A DNA stretch of 64,000 nucleotides from JAFCUW01 sp049898325. GTDB taxonomy: Bacteria; Pseudomonadota; Gammaproteobacteria; Burkholderiales; Burkholderiaceae_D. Shown here piece after piece: positions 25,201 to 33,032 of the stretch. The notes under the pieces were generated by a model. That model was not told the DNA's origin and searched no databases. It was given only the letters and a program-made list of their open reading frames with translations. How positions within the stretch are numbered: the first letter of the stretch is position 1; each line of letters begins with the position of its first letter. A program made the position numbers and the translations under genes. Location of the stretch: the NCBI RefSeq assembly GCF_049898325.1, contig NZ_JAFCXL010000007.1, positions 195,610 through 259,609 on the forward strand, in the 5' to 3' direction.

Positions 25201-25902
25201 CGCTCGAACGGCCTGCCGCCGTACTACCGCGAGCAGCTCATCGGCGCGGTGCGCACCCGGCTGGCGGCGATGGGACCGCACCAGCTGGCGCTGCTGGCGG
25301 CCCTGATGCGCCACTACCAGCAGCGCGTCTATGAGCCGAAGCTGGAGGTGGACGAGACGGGCGCCCAACTACCCTCGCCGTCGCTTCCAAACATCACGGC
25401 GCGCCGGCTGGTGGAGCAGTGGACCCGGCGCGCACAGGCGCAGGATGCCGACCCGGCCGGGGAGGGGGCGCGCCAGCGCTTTGACGCCGCCGTGGCCGGC
25501 CTGGCCCAGTGGACCGATGCCGTGCCCGACTCGGCCAGCGACGCCTACCACTGGGAGGTGGAGCGGGCGGTCGACAAGCGGGTACTGCGGCCGGCCCTGC
25601 TGGCGAGCGAAGCGGCGGCGGCGCGGGCACTGGCCAGTCCGGGCCCCGCCGCCAGCGCCGCAGCCGTGCGCTTCAAGCTGTTCGTCCACGGCGCCCAGCA
25701 AGGGCCGTATTCGGTCGAGCAGGTTGCTGAACAAATTCGCCGCGGCGAGGTCCAAGCTGACACCCAGGTGTGGAACATGCTGCAATCGCCGAAGCTGGGC
25801 AAGTGGCAGGCCGCGCACGCGGTGGCGCAACTGGCGGCCCTGTTCGACGACGTCATCGCCGACCCGGCCGGCGGCGCCGACGATATTCCCGATCCCCGAT
25901 GA
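22261..25902 (+). CDS. FtsZ/tubulin-like GTPase (Tubulin_2-type) with C-terminal GYF_2/DUF4339 domain
   Basis: A 1213-residue soluble protein. The N-terminus has a tubulin-type nucleotide fold: TLFIGAGGTGMEVM near 28-40, then SCAGGTGAGSAIDLG near 209-223, which corresponds to the FtsZ/tubulin GGGTGTG signature. FAKANKERTEANAYATL near 248-266 could be the loop/helix contacting the base. The middle (~400-1100) is long and largely helical. The last ~75 residues (FVHGAQQGPYSVEQVAEQI onward) match the GYF_2/DUF4339 fold, a small peptide-binding type domain. No membrane segment. It sits in an operon with a VWA-like membrane protein, a small membrane protein and two zinc-ribbon proteins. Function unknown; membrane remodelling or filament formation is inferred from the family. 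Confidence 0.82.
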   Translation: MAEFPQGASADHAAALKAELKVDLRPTLFIGAGGTGMEVMMRIRRRILSAVWNRQHPTRVESIADFPVARFLHFDLDNHAIIDEGKSLRTDPWYELVKLTDEERLVEPLDLPQYHESDDSLARFPLIESWMPLRPKKLRSLGIDPSKGAGQIRALARLYLFDKYPKLRGRIKGALNFLSSNAGNERKENYQRLGLQVDTSKFRIVVIASCAGGTGAGSAIDLGWISKAIARQEVADNQVDLVLFMPSGFAKANKERTEANAYATLMELETTMRDMNARVQWMDPDSVIGKGAPFDDVYFVDTANLAKKATQDIKDVYQMVADTLFEDFASADFANRKRSIAVNQQQHKLGPYNPRVPEQRFGDMRLSYSKVYSAFGQSVLDTQQSLRDDIRAYELAALMVKAFFGLAGADGVAARRAGDQERDSFMRDFLSLAEHPFDTFPDFKKGTVDLTAFPEYALTDQLLMDKDGRSLLERIESKVQLEIDRIMGAYDLKLWREKVAELLPQLERDAIREAGATAETSEDRIKRHTGEQLGRLRGQARTQLYALLDDRKQGGLEFVLSLLEQVKARLQQRDLGVVERNGKRYRDIRDALRTRQVEESLNNLSQAASRLFGKDAQAREVMTHIKRDIADYLRFHLLAVAAGQAVEVMRAMSAWLGDPQSLDDHGQALWSGIAGEFQEGRRSVQAMLGAVDQRIRQLRADAREEHATYIKLATDSEPAPVRLTGDVSAWSEEVLLEFGGSARLFPQLGQERLRASLLLKLFRRAQTQLTVEQVAGAAPPDPLLEHLAAMAPPERARVFNEWIKSAMPWINARFSAEFTPRADQFKCFIGVGDVAAWRRLEADIRAAVPSGSFHGDQLNIVNTGVQGRAVCYIELSGYPMTVLRGLPTWRTSYQIENPKIPTHLHFDSTRFRHPISPSMDELNRLADDYEWYLQAVALGVIKRKADLGDLEAAFQPRGQYLFEVEPGAGEWLQIGNEFAIRSNGLPPYYREQLIGAVRTRLAAMGPHQLALLAALMRHYQQRVYEPKLEVDETGAQLPSPSLPNITARRLVEQWTRRAQAQDADPAGEGARQRFDAAVAGLAQWTDAVPDSASDAYHWEVERAVDKRVLRPALLASEAAAARALASPGPAASAAAVRFKLFVHGAQQGPYSVEQVAEQIRRGEVQADTQVWNMLQSPKLGKWQAAHAVAQLAALFDDVIADPAGGADDIPDPR

Positions 25903-25938
25903 TGCCATCGATGGTGTTTCCCCGTGAGGCCAGCAGAC

Positions 25939-26820
25939 GTGCGTGACGAAGTGATTTACCGGTGTGTGAACCTGTCCTGCGGGCGCGCGCTGCCGCGGCG
26001 CGTCAATTACTGTCCGTACTGCGGCATCGACCAGGTCACGGCCGCGCCGCGTCCTGTCGAAGGGGGGGCGCGCGCGGCCGATGGCGCTGCCGCGCCGCTC
26101 ACGGGCACGGCGCCCACCCCGTTTGACGAGAACGCCCGCGCCGCCGCCGCCGCCAGCCGGGCCGCCGCGGTGGCGCGCGACCAGGCGAGCGCGCTTGCCC
26201 CTGCCGCCCCTGCCGCGGTGGCGCAGGCTGCTGTGGCGCCGCCGCCGCGCGCGCCTGGCGTGTCCGCCGCCCCGCCCACCGCCGCCGCGCCGCCGCGGCG
26301 CCAGCCGGTGCGCCTGCGCTGGTGGCTGCTGGCGCTGGGCGCCTTGTGGCTGATCTGGATCAGCGCGCGACCCACTGCCGCCCGGCTCGACGCCCGCGTC
26401 GACAAGGCGATCGGCCTGGCCGTCGCCTGCAAGGCCAACGACGCCCAGGCCGAACTGATCGCCCTGAAAAAAACCACGGCCACGCCGGCCCAACTGGCGC
26501 GCCTGCAAACGGCGCTCGATGAGGCCGACCTTGCATGCCGCCGGCCCGCGCGCGCCAGGACGCCCGCCAAAGGCGCCGCCCGCGCAGGTGGCCAGCAGGC
26601 GCAATCACAATCTGTGCGCAATTTGCTCGTCGAGGCGCGGGGCGCGCTGGCGCGGGGCGATTACCGCGCCGCCGCCGATACCATGGAAGTGTGCGTGACG
26701 ATGGTCGATGCCAATACCCGCGAATGCGGCGAACTCAAAGCGCGCGCCGAACGCCTCGACGGCGAGCGCCGGCGCTGCCTGGCGCGGGGCGCCGACTGGG
26801 GCGGCGAGCGTTGCCAGTAA
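25939..26820 (+). CDS. Zinc-ribbon membrane protein
   Basis: About 293 residues. The N-terminus carries a zinc ribbon (CVNLSCGRALPRRVNYCPYCG, i.e. two CxnC pairs). A long Ala/Pro-rich linker follows, then one membrane helix (RWWLLALGALWLIWISA) and a helical C-terminal region with several Cys (VACKAND, ADLACRRP, EVCVTMV, GERCQ) that would be periplasmic. A GTG at 25939 is preferred, with GAGG 9 bases upstream; GTG 25924 in the same frame is an alternative. It starts 36 bases after the tubulin-like gene and ends the operon. No named family recognised beyond the ribbon. Confidence 0.68.
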   Translation: MRDEVIYRCVNLSCGRALPRRVNYCPYCGIDQVTAAPRPVEGGARAADGAAAPLTGTAPTPFDENARAAAAASRAAAVARDQASALAPAAPAAVAQAAVAPPPRAPGVSAAPPTAAAPPRRQPVRLRWWLLALGALWLIWISARPTAARLDARVDKAIGLAVACKANDAQAELIALKKTTATPAQLARLQTALDEADLACRRPARARTPAKGAARAGGQQAQSQSVRNLLVEARGALARGDYRAAADTMEVCVTMVDANTRECGELKARAERLDGERRRCLARGADWGGERCQ

Positions 26821-26836
26821 CAGGGCCACGGGTGGC

Positions 26837-26866
26837 TTGACAGTGCTGCAATAATTACACTACTGT
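26837..26866 (+). promoter_or_regulatory. Candidate sigma-70 promoter for the Sel1-repeat gene
   Basis: TTGACA at 26837-26842 is a perfect -35 box. An 18-base spacer leads to TACTGT at 26861-26866, a weak -10. The region is AT-rich and ends about 50 bases before the Sel1-repeat start. Confidence 0.4.
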
Positions 26867-26916
26867 TAATATTATTCAGCCGCAATTTTTGGCTCCTTCA
26901 TTCACGCCTGCCCAAC

Positions 26917-27927
26917 ATGCAAAAAAACCTGTCGACTCTCCTGTTGTGCCTGGCATCCTGCCTGGGCGCCGGCGCCACCGCCGGCGAGCCCGTCGAAGTG
27001 ACGATGGCGGACCGCCCCCTGCCTGCCGTGAACGCCTGGGCCGCGCTGGGCGACCGCCAGGCGCAAGGCGAATTGTGCCGGCGTTACAAGACGGGCCAGG
27101 GCGCCCCGCGCAGCGCTGCCGACGCGCTGCTGCACTGCGGCCGCGGCGCGGCGATGGGTTTGCGCAGCGCCCAGGTCTGGCTGGGCGACCTGTACCTTGC
27201 CGGCGAGGGCGTGGCGCGCGATGAGGCGCTGGCGTACCAGTGGTACATGACGGCTGCCGAGGCAGGGCAGGCGCAGGCGAAGTTTTCGCTGTACCGGATC
27301 TACGAGATGGGGCTGGGCCGGCCCGCCGATCGGCCCACTGCCGCGCGCTATCTGCGCGAAGCGGCCGAGGGCGGCGACCTGCAGGCGATCGAGGCCCTGA
27401 AAAAAATCGAAGCAGGCTGGCGCCCGCCGGTGGACCCGGCGCCGGCCCAGGCGGAGGTGCACTACCTGAAGGAGCAGGATGTGCTGCACTTTACGGGCGC
27501 GCCCGGCATGTTTACCAGCGCGTTTTACCGCCTCGCCGCAGCGCCGCGGGGCCAGGTGGCGCTGACGGTGCGCGAGCTCAAAAACGATCCCCAGTGGGCT
27601 GCCATGGCCTCGGTCTGCGTGGTCGCCGAGGCGCCGAGCGACTTCGCCTGTTTCAAGCTGTTCCGCACGGCGCCCGACAGCGCTGTGCTGGGCGCCAGTG
27701 TCAACACGCTGTCGGCAGACCAGAAAGCCGAACACGACCGCGCCGATTTACCGGGCCAATTCACGGTCGATCAAACGGTCCTCGTCGGCATCGATGCCGA
27801 GGCCGGCAGCACGCTGCTGCGCGTGAGCATCGACGGGCGCCTGATCAGCGTACACCAGATCGATTTTCGCCCCGAACTGATACGCCTGGGCTGTTCGACC
27901 GCCGTGTGCGAATTCAAGTTCGAGTAG
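26917..27927 (+). CDS. Exported Sel1-repeat protein
   Basis: A 336-residue protein with a signal peptide (LCLASCLGAGATAG). Two to three Sel1-like repeats occupy ~50-165 (AQVWLGDLYLAGEGVARDEA, AYQWYMTAAEAGQAQAKF, ARYLREAAEGGDLQAIEAL). The C-terminal ~165 residues are beta-rich with no family I recognise. Sel1 proteins usually act as scaffolds in envelope processes. It has its own likely promoter but lies just 96 bases after the tubulin-like operon on the same strand, so it may belong to the same system. Confidence 0.8.
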   Translation: MQKNLSTLLLCLASCLGAGATAGEPVEVTMADRPLPAVNAWAALGDRQAQGELCRRYKTGQGAPRSAADALLHCGRGAAMGLRSAQVWLGDLYLAGEGVARDEALAYQWYMTAAEAGQAQAKFSLYRIYEMGLGRPADRPTAARYLREAAEGGDLQAIEALKKIEAGWRPPVDPAPAQAEVHYLKEQDVLHFTGAPGMFTSAFYRLAAAPRGQVALTVRELKNDPQWAAMASVCVVAEAPSDFACFKLFRTAPDSAVLGASVNTLSADQKAEHDRADLPGQFTVDQTVLVGIDAEAGSTLLRVSIDGRLISVHQIDFRPELIRLGCSTAVCEFKFE

Positions 27928-27939
27928 CCGGCCGCGCGC

Positions 27940-30171
27940 CTACAGCGGCGCCATCGTCACCGCAATCCCCGACAGCACCGCATTGCCCGACAGGGGATCG
28001 CGCAGGTTTTCGTCGAGCAGGGCGTTCAGGTTGGCGCCGGGCCGCTGCGCCGCCACCGCCATCTGCGTGCCGGGCAGGTCGTGGCCCCAGCCGTGCGGCA
28101 GGCTGACCACGCCCGCCATCATCTCGTCGCTGATTTCGACCTGCGCGTCGATGGCCTTGGCGCCATTGCGGATGCGGGCGAGGGCGCCGTCGACCAGGCC
28201 GAGGCGGGCGGCGTCGGCCGGGTGCACCAGCGCCGTGCAGCGAAAACTGCCCTTGGCCAGCGCCGGCAGATTGTGCATCCAGCTGTTGTTCGAGCGCAGC
28301 TGGCGGCGGCCGATGATCACCAGGTCGGGCGCCGGCGCGGCCAGCTCGCGCTCGACCCGCGCCAGATCGTCCAGCAGCATCGCCGGCGCCAGCTCGATCT
28401 TGCCCGAGGGCGTGCGCAGCGCTTCCGGCATGCGCGCCGTCATGGCGCCCAGGTCGATGCCGGACGGCGCCGCCTCGAGCGCCGCCAGGTTCAGGCCACC
28501 CGGCTGGCGGCCGAACTGGTCGCCGAAGGGACCACCGCGTAAGCCCAGGTCGAGCAGGCGGCGGGGGCCGCGCCGTCCCGCCAGCGCCGCCAGTACGGCG
28601 GGCGCGCCGTCGCCCAGTGCCCGTTCGAGGTCCTCGCGCAGGGCGGCGTCGTCGAGGGCGTCCAGGTCGGCGTGGGCGCCCAGGCCGGCCGCGATCGCGC
28701 CGATGCGCAGCATGCTTTCCCACTCCTCCGGCTGGCCGTCGGTGCGCGCCAGCGCGGCGCCGCTGTAGCGGGCGTGGTTGCGGTGCGAGAACTGGGTAAA
28801 CGTGACATCGTAATGATCGTCTTCCAGCGGCGCCGGGCCGGGCAGGATGACGTCGGCATGGCGCGAGGTTTCGTTGAGGTAGATGTCCAGGCTGACCATG
28901 AAGTCGAGCTGGTCGAGGGCGGCGGCCAGGCGCGCGCCATTCGGGCTCGATAGCACCGGGTTGGCGGCGATGGCGATCAGCGCCTTGACCTGGCCGGGAC
29001 CGGGTGTGTCGATTTCCTCGGCCAGGCAGGTCAGCGGCAGTTCGCCGCTCACTTCGGCCACCCCCGAAACGCGCGAAGCGTAGCGGCCGGTGACGACGCC
29101 GCGACCGACGCCGGGCTTGCCGCGCGTGTTGGCGCCGAACGCGGCCGGGCGGGGGAACATGGCGCCGCCGACCGTGTCGAGGTGGCCGGTGAGGACGTTG
29201 ATGACGTCGATCAGCCAGGAGGCGAGGGTGCCGAATTGCTGGGTGCAGGTGCCGATGCGGCCGTACACCGCCGCGCGCGGGGTGGCCGCCAGCGTGCGCG
29301 CCAGCTCGCGCATGACGGCGGCGTCGATGCCGCACCTGGCCGCCACCCGTTCCGGCGCGTAGTGCGCCAAGGCCGGCTGCAGCTGCTCGACGCCGTTGAC
29401 GTGCGCGGCCAGCGCGCCCAGCGCGACCAGGCCTTCATCGAACAGGGTGTGGGCAATCCCCAGCAGGAAGAACACGTCGGCGCCGGGCCGGATGAAATGG
29501 TGCGCGTCGGCCGCCGCCGCCGTCTCGGTGCGGCGCGGGTCGATGACGACGATGCGACCGCCCCGTTCGCGCAGCGCGCGCGCCTTGCCGCGGTAGTCCG
29601 GCAGCGTCCACAGGCTGCCGTTCGAGACCATCGGATTGGCGCCGATAATCAGCAAAAAGTCGCTGCGCTCGATGTCGGGCACGGGAATGCCCAGCCAGCT
29701 GCCGAACATCAGGCCGCACGAAAGCATCTTGGGAATCTGGTCGACGCTGGAGGCCGAGAACATGTTGCGGGTGCCCAGCATGCGCGCCAGGCGGGGAAAG
29801 TACAGCATCAGCCCCATTTTATGGGCCACCGGATTGCCCAGCACCGTGGCCACCGCGTTGGCGCCGCCGGCGGCGATGATGGGCGGCAGGCGCCGGGCGA
29901 TTTCGGCGTAGGCTTCGTCCCAGCTCGCTTCGACGAACACGCCGTCGCGCTTGATCAGGGGCGTGCGCAGGCGGTCGGGATCGTCCTGTAACTCTTTCAG
30001 GCCCACCGCTTTCGGACACAGGTAGCCTTTCGAAAACACATCGTCATCGTCGCCGCGCACCTTGATGACGCGTTGCAGACGCGTTGCCGGGTCCGTTTGA
30101 AGATCGATCTTGAGGCCGCAGCAGGCCTCGCAAAATGGACAGATGCGGTGGACACTGGTGATCTCGGTCAT
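27940..30171 (-). CDS. Molybdopterin-dependent oxidoreductase
   Basis: A 743-residue enzyme of the DMSO reductase/formate dehydrogenase superfamily. A [4Fe-4S] site is formed by Cys 11, 14, 18 and 52 (CPFCEACCGL and GYLCPKA). Family motifs include NPVAHKMGL, RIVVIDPRRTETA, AHHFIRPGADVFFLLG, VINVLTGHLDTVGGAMFPRP and the C-terminal NNSWMHNLP. The Mo-ligand region reads FSASSVDQIPK, suggesting Ser rather than Cys or Sec. No signal peptide, so it is cytosolic. No partner redox subunit lies next to it; substrate unknown. GGAG precedes ATG 30171. Confidence 0.9.
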   Translation of the reverse strand: MTEITSVHRICPFCEACCGLKIDLQTDPATRLQRVIKVRGDDDDVFSKGYLCPKAVGLKELQDDPDRLRTPLIKRDGVFVEASWDEAYAEIARRLPPIIAAGGANAVATVLGNPVAHKMGLMLYFPRLARMLGTRNMFSASSVDQIPKMLSCGLMFGSWLGIPVPDIERSDFLLIIGANPMVSNGSLWTLPDYRGKARALRERGGRIVVIDPRRTETAAAADAHHFIRPGADVFFLLGIAHTLFDEGLVALGALAAHVNGVEQLQPALAHYAPERVAARCGIDAAVMRELARTLAATPRAAVYGRIGTCTQQFGTLASWLIDVINVLTGHLDTVGGAMFPRPAAFGANTRGKPGVGRGVVTGRYASRVSGVAEVSGELPLTCLAEEIDTPGPGQVKALIAIAANPVLSSPNGARLAAALDQLDFMVSLDIYLNETSRHADVILPGPAPLEDDHYDVTFTQFSHRNHARYSGAALARTDGQPEEWESMLRIGAIAAGLGAHADLDALDDAALREDLERALGDGAPAVLAALAGRRGPRRLLDLGLRGGPFGDQFGRQPGGLNLAALEAAPSGIDLGAMTARMPEALRTPSGKIELAPAMLLDDLARVERELAAPAPDLVIIGRRQLRSNNSWMHNLPALAKGSFRCTALVHPADAARLGLVDGALARIRNGAKAIDAQVEISDEMMAGVVSLPHGWGHDLPGTQMAVAAQRPGANLNALLDENLRDPLSGNAVLSGIAVTMAPL

Positions 30172-30315
30172 GGCTGCTCCGGCAAGGGTGGGAGAACTGA
30201 GTAATCGAACGGTCGTGCTATTGTCAGGATTCCTTGCCGGACTGTCAACCGCTACCTGGTGGCCGGGTGTATGCTGAGCAGCAACAAAAGCGCAATGTCT
30301 TTAACGGAGAAAATC

Positions 30316-30660
30316 ATGAAATTGACACAACTGGCGGTAACGATGGGGGTGATGGTCGCTTTGGCTGGCGCTGGCGGCTGCAGCAAAAAAGAAGACGGCA
30401 TGGGGCCGGCGCAACAGGCCGGCCAGGCGGTCGACAATGCGGGCGACAAGGTGGCGCGCGAGCTGCAGGAAAAACTCGACAAGGCCAACGCCGCCGCCAG
30501 GCAGGTGAGCGATTCGGCGCAGCAGACGCGCGAGCGGATTGCCGATGCCACCGCCGACGCCGCCGCCGATGCCAGCAAGGGGCTCGATGCGGCGACCAAC
30601 AAGGTGGGCAAGAAGGTCGAGCAGGCGGGCGAGAGCATCCAGCAGTCGACCAAGAAGTAA
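30316..30660 (+). CDS. Small helical envelope protein, possible lipoprotein
   Basis: A 114-residue protein starting MKLTQLAVTMG with a hydrophobic leader and AGAGGCSKKEDG, a weak lipobox with Cys near 22. The rest is a charged amphipathic helix with Ala-rich repeats (ELQEKLDKANAAARQ, ERIADATADAAADASKGLD), resembling small YtxH/apolipoprotein-type stress proteins. CGGAGAA precedes ATG 30316, which excludes upstream in-frame starts. It is divergent from the molybdoenzyme. Function not known. Confidence 0.7.
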   Translation: MKLTQLAVTMGVMVALAGAGGCSKKEDGMGPAQQAGQAVDNAGDKVARELQEKLDKANAAARQVSDSAQQTRERIADATADAAADASKGLDAATNKVGKKVEQAGESIQQSTKK

Positions 30661-30687
30661 GCGGCGCGCGCTGGCCTTGGCCTTGGC

Positions 30688-32808
30688 TTAGGCGAGGCTG
30701 CTCGCCGCGGCGTCGCGGACGACGGCGCCGTCATCCCAGCTGCCCAGCACCACCGACATGTCGACGGCGCCGGAGCGCCAGGCCTGTTCCAGGTCCTGCT
30801 CGACCTGCTCGATGGTGCTGCCGCTGTCCGGGGTGAAGCCGCGCACGCCGTAGGCGCGGTTGCGGCCGTGGCCCTTGGCCATGTACAGCGCCATGTCGAC
30901 CAGGTTGACGGCGCGCTCCCACGGCAAGGGCGGCTCGCCTGGTGACAGGGGGCACGGCGCGAAGCCGATCGAGACGTTGACGGAGATGCGGCTGCCGTTG
31001 TAGTCGATGGTGCTGGCGGAGATCCCCGCCAGCAGGCGGCGCGCGATGTCGTCGATGCCATCGCGCGGCACCGCCGGCAAGTAGGCCAGAAACTCTTCAC
31101 CGCCCCAGCGCACGATCATGTCGGTCTCGCGCAGGATCACCCGCAGACTCTCCGAAATCATCGTCAGCACGGCGTCGCCGGCGGCGTGGCCATAGGTATC
31201 GTTGACGTTCTTGAAGTGGTCGACGTCGAGCAGGAACAGGGCGGCCACGGTATCTTCATCGGGCACAAAGGCGCGCTGCTCGGGCTGCTCGCGGGCGCGC
31301 ATGAATTCCTGGAAGTGGCGGCGGTTGTACAGCGAGGTGAGGGGGTCGCGCGAACTTTGCTGTTTCAGTTCGAGGTTTTTCACCTGTAGCTGGGCGTTGG
31401 CGTTGCGTACCTTGCGGTACAGGATGCCGACGATGACGGCCACCAGCGCGCACACCACCGCCAGCAGCCACCAGATGCGCTGCTGCAGGCGCCGGTTGTC
31501 CAGTTCGGCGCCCTTGACCTGGTTTTCGCGGCGCAGCAGTTCGATCTGGCGTTCCTTCTTGTCCGCCTCATATTTGCCCTGCAGTTCCTGCACGGCCTTC
31601 TGGCGGCCCGCTTCGAACAGCTGGTTCGACAGCAGGCGCTCGCGGTGGTAGGCGGCGACGGCGCCGCCCATGTCGCCGGCGCGCTCGAGCGCTTCGCCAT
31701 ATTCGGCCAGCACGACCTGCAGCTCGGGCTTGTCGTTGATCTGTTCGTAGACCGCCAGGCCCGCTTCGAAACTGCGCTTGCCCTCGACCAGCCTGCCCAT
31801 GCCCAGGTAGGCCTGGCCGATGTTGACGCGGGCGGTCGCCTCGATGGCGGTGTCATTGACGGCGCGGGCGGCCGTCATGGCCTGGTTCGCGTAGAGCAGC
31901 GTGTTGCGGTAGTCGCGCTGGTGCAGATAGCTGTCCGAGATATTGACCAGCGTGCGCGGCAGGTGCGTGGTGGCGTCGAGGCGGCGCTGGATCTCCAGCA
32001 CCGCCAGCAGGGCCGCCAGCGCGCGCCTGGGTTGATTGGTGTCGATCGCCAGGCCGTACTCGGTGTTTTTCAGGTTGACGATGCGCACGGGCGAATCGGT
32101 CAGGGCGGCGTTGCGGTAAGCTTCATCGAGCGCCTGAAAACCCTTGTCGTATTCCTTCAACTGGCCGTAGAGCAGTGCCAGTGCATTGAGCGCCATGACG
32201 TTTTGCAGGGGCTTGTCGTACGCGCGGGCCAGCGCCACCGCCGCCTGCGTCCGCGCCAGCGCCTCGGGGAAATTGCCTTCCTCAGCGTAGGCCTGGCCCG
32301 CGGTGATGGCGGCCGTAATGCGCAAGGCCATGTCACCGGTCTTGTCGGCCAGGGCCGCACCCTCCCAGGCCAGCTTGTGCGAGCGCGCCAGTTCATGCAT
32401 CGAAAAGCGCACGTAGCCTTCCGCCAGCAGGCCCTTGGCAAGGGCGACGTCGTTGCCGCTGGCGCGTCCCAGCCGGGTCAGTTCCTGCGCCAGCGCCAGC
32501 GCCTCGGGCAGCAAGCCGCGGGTGCGGTAGGTGTACCACAGCTGGTTGAGAAACTCGGCCCGGGTGGCCACGTTGGCCGCGCGCGCCTGCGGCTCGATCT
32601 TGCGCAGCAGCGCCAGCGCGGCCACCGGCTGGTAGCGGTTAAGCTCGCGAATGTGGTCGAGTTGGTGGTCCAGTTGCGCGTCCTGCGCGGGCGTGCTGGT
32701 CGCGGTCGGCGTTGCCCCTTGCGCCTGCGCCGCGGGGGCGCACAGCGACAGCGACAGCAGCAGCGCCGCCAGGCGGCGATGCGGAGAGCGAGGCCAAGCA
32801 ACCGACAT
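30688..32808 (-). CDS. TPR-containing diguanylate cyclase
   Basis: A 706-residue membrane protein. A signal sequence (LLLSLSLCAPAAQAQG) precedes a periplasmic array of tetratricopeptide repeats (~50-400), a coiled coil, one membrane helix near 445-465 (IWWLLAVVCALVAVIVGILY) and a cytosolic GGDEF domain. The active site is GGEEF near 569-573, which is the functional variant. An RETD five residues before it is a canonical RxxD product-inhibition site. It should make c-di-GMP in response to a periplasmic signal. It stands alone in its transcription unit. Confidence 0.93.
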   Translation of the reverse strand: MSVAWPRSPHRRLAALLLSLSLCAPAAQAQGATPTATSTPAQDAQLDHQLDHIRELNRYQPVAALALLRKIEPQARAANVATRAEFLNQLWYTYRTRGLLPEALALAQELTRLGRASGNDVALAKGLLAEGYVRFSMHELARSHKLAWEGAALADKTGDMALRITAAITAGQAYAEEGNFPEALARTQAAVALARAYDKPLQNVMALNALALLYGQLKEYDKGFQALDEAYRNAALTDSPVRIVNLKNTEYGLAIDTNQPRRALAALLAVLEIQRRLDATTHLPRTLVNISDSYLHQRDYRNTLLYANQAMTAARAVNDTAIEATARVNIGQAYLGMGRLVEGKRSFEAGLAVYEQINDKPELQVVLAEYGEALERAGDMGGAVAAYHRERLLSNQLFEAGRQKAVQELQGKYEADKKERQIELLRRENQVKGAELDNRRLQQRIWWLLAVVCALVAVIVGILYRKVRNANAQLQVKNLELKQQSSRDPLTSLYNRRHFQEFMRAREQPEQRAFVPDEDTVAALFLLDVDHFKNVNDTYGHAAGDAVLTMISESLRVILRETDMIVRWGGEEFLAYLPAVPRDGIDDIARRLLAGISASTIDYNGSRISVNVSIGFAPCPLSPGEPPLPWERAVNLVDMALYMAKGHGRNRAYGVRGFTPDSGSTIEQVEQDLEQAWRSGAVDMSVVLGSWDDGAVVRDAAASSLA

Positions 32809-33032
32809 GAATGATCCTGGTGTTTGAAGACCGATGGCCCGTCCATGGGCGCTGCCTGATTATAGGCGTGTTGCAGTCAGGAAAACTTAATTTTGACTGG
32901 GCGCGCGGGCAATTGTCACGTTTCGCCCGTCAATACAACACCAGTCCGATACCGCTTTTGGCACTCTGTTGGTCCGGCGCCACGCTGGCAGACCAGTGCC
33001 GGGGCCATAAAAACAATATAGTGAAATAGGGT

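Noticed and set aside
22171..25368. Long minus-strand frame opposite the tubulin-like gene
   Set aside because: High-GC shadow with no motifs; the plus strand has the conserved nucleotide-binding signatures.
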